64,000 bases of DNA from Planomicrobium sp. CPCC 101079 (lineage in GTDB: Bacteria > Bacillota > Bacilli > Bacillales_A > Planococcaceae), in the NCBI RefSeq assembly GCF_007859275.1, contig NZ_VOHC01000021.1, forward strand, positions 62,001 through 126,000, in the 5' to 3' direction. Below, in pieces: positions 60,922 through 64,000 of the stretch. Numbering within the stretch: position 1 is the stretch's first letter; every line of letters begins with the position of its first letter. Made by a program: the position numbers and the translations under genes. The notes below the pieces were generated by a model. That model had not been told where the DNA came from and searched no databases. It saw only the letters and a program-made list of their open reading frames with translations.

Positions 60922-61436
60922 TCTGACAACAAACCTTCCAGCACTTCGATGACCACTTTTTTCTCGTTGATGTCAATTTCTTTAACCACATCTTCGATAT
61001 AAGGAATATAATGCATCTTCCCTTTTTTCGGCTTGACTTCCCAAACGTCGTTTGCACCTGTTTCAAGAATTTCGCTGACAACACCAATTTCCTGGCCTTC
61101 AGTTGAAAAGACGGTGCAGCCCAAAATTTCATGATGGTAAAAAGCGCCTTCTTCAAGTTCGGTCAAATCGTGTTCAGCGATTCTCAAATAAGCTTCCTTG
61201 AATTCGGCCACATCGTTGATTGTCGGATAACCTTCGAATGTCAGCAATTCAAAGTTTTTATGCTGGCGGTGACTTGCAATTTTCACCATGATCGGTTTTT
61301 TCGCATCCGGTTTGAACAGTCCCAGTTTCGTGCCAATTGCGAAACGTTCTTCCGGAAAATCAGTGCGTGACATCACCCGGACCTCACCGCGGATTCCGTG
61401 CGTATTGACGATTTTTCCCACATTAAACCATTCCAC
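60918..61436 (-). CDS. rimM: Ribosome maturation factor RimM
   Basis: About 172 aa. [20 protein letters not shown] (N-terminal domain) and the PRC barrel ([40 protein letters not shown]). It assists 30S head assembly. GTG at 61436 is the likely start (AAGGAT nine bases upstream, matching family length); the frame is open to 61454. Confidence 0.95.
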   Translation of the reverse strand: MEWFNVGKIVNTHGIRGEVRVMSRTDFPEERFAIGTKLGLFKPDAKKPIMVKIASHRQHKNFELLTFEGYPTINDVAEFKEAYLRIAEHDLTELEEGAFYHHEILGCTVFSTEGQEIGVVSEILETGANDVWEVKPKKGKMHYIPYIEDVVKEIDINEKKVVIEVLEGLLSE

Positions 61437-61475
61437 TTGCAAACATCCTTTCACTTCTGTTCTGTTTTGGCTGAC

Positions 61476-61509
61476 AAAAAAGGAAGGAACCGAGGCTCCT
61501 TCCTTTTTT
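61476..61509 (-). terminator. Terminator between khpA and rimM
   Basis: A 13-bp perfect stem (61476-61488 with 61497-61509) including an A6/T6 extension; its outer base pairs overlap the khpA stop codon. Confidence 0.8.
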
Positions 61510-61741
61510 AATCCACAATATCGAGAAACGTTTTTTTCTTATGATAATTGCCGGCTGCTGAATACACAATCGAACGGATGGCTTTCGCCACGCGCCCTTG
61601 TTTACCGATGACTTTCCCTGTATCTTCTGAATGCACGGAAAGCTTGTAGACAATTCGGCTTGCATTTTCGTCTGTTTCAACTCGAACTTCTTCCGGATAA
61701 TCAACCAGCGGTTTCACAATGGTCTCAATCAGCTGCTTCAT
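61508..61741 (-). CDS. khpA: KH-domain RNA-binding protein KhpA
   Basis: 77 aa. One KH domain with the GxxG loop GKQG ([20 protein letters not shown]). It pairs with KhpB/Jag in small-RNA and cell-division control. It lies between rpsP and rimM as in other Bacillales (ylqC). Confidence 0.95.
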   Translation of the reverse strand: MKQLIETIVKPLVDYPEEVRVETDENASRIVYKLSVHSEDTGKVIGKQGRVAKAIRSIVYSAAGNYHKKKTFLDIVD

Positions 61742-61754
61742 AAGAAAATCTCCC

Positions 61755-62027
61755 TTACTTGTTTAATTTGTCGTTATGGAATTTCTCCATAATGCCTTTT
61801 TGAGAAAACAAGTTGCGTACTGTATCAGATGGTTTCGCGCCATCGTGAAGCCATTTCAACGCTAATTCTTCGTCGATTTTAACTTCAGCTGGAACTGTTA
61901 GCGGGTTGTAAGTACCTACTGTTTGGATCTGACGGCCGTCACGTGGAGCACGTGAATCAGCTACTACGATACGATAAAAAGGAGATTTTTTAGCTCCCAT
62001 ACGTTTTAAACGAATTTTTACTGCCAT
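61755..62027 (-). CDS. rpsP: 30S ribosomal protein S16
   Basis: 90 aa. [40 protein letters not shown] are diagnostic. First gene of rpsP-khpA-rimM-trmD. A clear Shine-Dalgarno (GGAGG) precedes the ATG. Confidence 0.98.
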   Translation of the reverse strand: MAVKIRLKRMGAKKSPFYRIVVADSRAPRDGRQIQTVGTYNPLTVPAEVKIDEELALKWLHDGAKPSDTVRNLFSQKGIMEKFHNDKLNK

Positions 62028-62065
62028 TTCTTAAAGCACCTCCGAATAGTTTCACACAAGATATT

Positions 62066-62094
62066 ATATTAGCAAGCTTTAAATAGTTTGTAAA
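62066..62094 (-). promoter_or_regulatory. Promoter of rpsP
   Basis: TTTACA and TAATAT (continuing as TATAAT) with a 17-bp spacer, about 35 bases upstream of the rpsP start. Confidence 0.72.
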
Positions 62095-62159
62095 GTATTT
62101 TTTCTTAACACCTGAAAAATAATTTAAAATAAAAAATGACTGGATTAATATTCTGCAAA

Positions 62160-62203
62160 ACGGCTCCGCTTTCCTGCGGGAGTCTGCGCCGATTTGCTCC
62201 ATA
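62160..62203. repeat. GC-rich intergenic element of a Bacillales dispersed-repeat type
   Basis: The stretch around CTCCGCTTTCCTGCGGGAG (62164-62182), continuing TCTGCGCCGATTTGCTCC, stands out in an AT-rich gap and contains a CTCC/GGAG hairpin. It resembles a dispersed intergenic repeat I associate with Bacillaceae and Planococcaceae genomes. Only one copy is in this window, so repetition cannot be shown here. Confidence 0.45.
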
Positions 62204-62246
62204 TTAAGAGAGAGTAGGTCATCAATAATTAAGACTCACACCATTT

Positions 62247-63608
62247 TTATTTAAAAAGCGAATCCAATCCCGGCATTGACATCTTTTTCTTGCCTTTTTT
62301 ATTGTTCGCCATGCCTGACATTTGCTTCATCATTTTCTTCATGTCTTCAAACTGCTTGAGCAATCGGTTTACGTCTTGAATTGTTGTACCAGAGCCTTTG
62401 GCTATGCGTTTCCGGCGATTGGAGTTGATGATTTCAGGTGTTGTTTTCTCCTGTGTGGTCATCGACTGGATAATCGCTTCGACGCGCCCCATTTGGCTTT
62501 CATCCACTTTTGCGTTTTCGATGCCTTTGATTTTATTGGCGCCCGGAAGCATTTTTAAAATCTCATCAAGCGGCCCCATTTGCTTGACTTGGTTCATTTG
62601 ATCCAAAAAGTCATCAAATGTAAACGAAGAAGTCCGGAATTTTTCTTCCAGCTCTTTCGCTTTTGCTTCATCAACGTTCGTCTGCGCTTTTTCAATCAGC
62701 GACAGCATATCGCCCATCCCAAGGATGCGGGAAGCCATGCGTTCTGGGTAGAACGCTTCAAGCGCGTCCATTTTTTCGCCCATCCCGACAAATTTAATCG
62801 GTTTATCGGTAACGGAACGGATAGAAAGCGCTGCACCGCCTCGTGTATCGCCGTCAAGCTTCGTCAAGACAACGCCGGTAATGCCGATCGCTTCATTGAA
62901 GTTTTGGGCAACATTGACGGCGTCTTGCCCAGTCATGGCATCGACGACCAAAAAGATTTCATCCGGCTCTTTTAATGCGCGGATATCTTTTAGCTCTTGC
63001 ATTAAGTTTTCATCAACATGAAGGCGTCCTGCCGTATCGATGATCACGGTGTCCATATGCTCTGCTTTTGCATACTCGATCGCTTGGCGGGAGATTTCAA
63101 CTGGAGACAAATCCGTCCCTTTCGAAAAGACTGGAAGCGATAATTGTTTGCCGATAGTTTCCAGCTGCTGAACAGCAGCCGGACGATAAACGTCAGCCGC
63201 TACAAGCAGCGGTTTACGATTGTGCTTTTTCCGCAGCATGCCAGCCAGTTTCCCGGAAGTCGTCGTTTTACCGGCGCCTTGCAAACCAACCATCATGATG
63301 ACTGTTGGCTGTTTGGTAGAAAACTCAATTTTGCTTTGTTCTCCACCCATCAAGTTCGTCAGTTCATCTTTAACGATCTTCACGACTTGCTGTCCAGGCG
63401 TCAAGCTGTCCATAACATCCTGGCCGATTGCCCGTTCGCTTACTTTTTTCACAAATTCCTTTACTACCTTTAAGTTGACGTCCGCTTCGATTAACGCAAA
63501 ACGGACTTCGCGCATCATTTCTTTGACGTCTGCTTCAGACACTTTCCCTTTTCCTTTGATCCGTTGGATGGTGCCTTGCAGGCGTTCGGCTAATCCTTCA
63601 AATGCCAC
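62247..63608 (-). CDS. ffh: Signal recognition particle protein Ffh (SRP54)
   Basis: 453 aa. N domain, G domain (MVGLQGAGKTTTSGKLAGML, DTAGRLHVDENLMQ, TKLDGDTRGGAALSI) and the Met-rich M domain (KKMMKQMSGMANNKKGKKKM). It binds signal sequences and SRP RNA. It follows ylxM by 12 bases, the conserved pair. Confidence 0.98.
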   Translation of the reverse strand: MAFEGLAERLQGTIQRIKGKGKVSEADVKEMMREVRFALIEADVNLKVVKEFVKKVSERAIGQDVMDSLTPGQQVVKIVKDELTNLMGGEQSKIEFSTKQPTVIMMVGLQGAGKTTTSGKLAGMLRKKHNRKPLLVAADVYRPAAVQQLETIGKQLSLPVFSKGTDLSPVEISRQAIEYAKAEHMDTVIIDTAGRLHVDENLMQELKDIRALKEPDEIFLVVDAMTGQDAVNVAQNFNEAIGITGVVLTKLDGDTRGGAALSIRSVTDKPIKFVGMGEKMDALEAFYPERMASRILGMGDMLSLIEKAQTNVDEAKAKELEEKFRTSSFTFDDFLDQMNQVKQMGPLDEILKMLPGANKIKGIENAKVDESQMGRVEAIIQSMTTQEKTTPEIINSNRRKRIAKGSGTTIQDVNRLLKQFEDMKKMMKQMSGMANNKKGKKKMSMPGLDSLFK

Positions 63609-63620
63609 ACTTTCCGCCTC

Positions 63621-63944
63621 CTAATCCCATTCTTTTAATTGGTCCAGAAACTTCATGACCCGTTCTTCAGTAAACGGTTGATTTTCAAAAGAGGAAACCA
63701 GTTGCTGCCGTTTTTGAAATTTCTCGAACAACTGAAGTTTTTCTTCGTATTCTTCAAGCATCGCTTCTGTCCGGCGGATATTATCATACACCGCTTGGCG
63801 CGTAATGTTGTATTCATCGGCAATTTCTCCCAATGAATGGTCGTCCAGATAATAAAGCATCATATAACTGCGCTGTTTAGGCGTCAGCAATTCCTGATAG
63901 AAGTCGAATAAATAGTTCATCCGCGTCGTTTTTTCCAATCCCAT
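63621..63944 (-). CDS. ylxM: YlxM, SRP-associated HTH protein
   Basis: About 107 aa. [20 protein letters not shown] and [20 protein letters not shown] give a sigma-region-4-like HTH. It is always paired with ffh. ATG at 63944 with GAGGTG upstream. The remaining 56 bases to the window edge hold no gene I can define; ftsY would be expected beyond. Confidence 0.94.
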   Translation of the reverse strand: MGLEKTTRMNYLFDFYQELLTPKQRSYMMLYYLDDHSLGEIADEYNITRQAVYDNIRRTEAMLEEYEEKLQLFEKFQKRQQLVSSFENQPFTEERVMKFLDQLKEWD

Positions 63945-64000
63945 CAAAGCTGCTCACCTCGCTTATTCTACTGACAACCATACAAAAAACAGGGACAAGC

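Noticed and set aside
1-64000. tRNA genes as the integration target or phage cargo
   Set aside because: No cloverleaf-like sequence was noticed at either end or within the phage; the target is clearly the sucD 3' end.

Overview
The window is a low-GC Gram-positive chromosome segment. Gene content and order (ylxM-ffh-rpsP-khpA-rimM-trmD-rplS-lepB-rbgA-rnhB-sucC-sucD, then dprA-topA-trmFO-xerC-hslV-hslU-codY, then rpsB with tsf just outside) match Bacillales. Placing rpsB directly after codY, and the protein sequences overall, suggest Planococcaceae (Planococcus-like); that assignment is inference. All core genes read leftward (minus strand). I saw no tRNA, rRNA or CRISPR array.

The collinear core is interrupted between sucD and dprA by one apparently intact prophage of about 45.5 kb (9572-55087). 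It sits in the last codons of sucD. A 27-bp repeat with one mismatch (9572-9598 and 55061-55087) marks attL and attR. The phage copy rebuilds the end of sucD and also supplies a new intrinsic terminator; the original sucD terminator is stranded at 9525-9558 beside dprA.

From the right, the prophage carries the integrase, an ImmA-type metallopeptidase, two accessory rightward genes (PH/SHOCT protein and a probable DUF6414 protein), and a repressor facing a Cro-like gene across a multi-operator region. The long leftward early region follows: antirepressor, excisionase-like protein, many tiny coupled genes, YqaJ exonuclease plus RecT, a DnaD-like replication protein with a probable internal origin, dUTPase, a DUF1064 nuclease-like protein and a solitary m5C methyltransferase. 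Then come two membrane-protein cassettes with matching flanks and a sigma-like late regulator with three tandem 11-bp repeats at a probable late promoter. The late genes are terminase, portal-MuF fusion, protease with nested scaffold, capsid, neck, tail tube, chaperones, tape measure with M23 domain, baseplate, two receptor-binding proteins, an O-antigen-ligase-like moron, holin and amidase. A YolD-like gene under a LexA-type box ends the element. The virion should be a long-tailed siphovirus.

The parts I find least explained by known phage biology are these: the paired membrane-protein cassettes; the two tiny rightward transcripts predicted inside the leftward early operon; the surface-polysaccharide moron beside the receptor-binding genes; a tail gene apparently split by a teichoic-acid-type receptor-binding gene; and the accessory block between repressor and ImmA.
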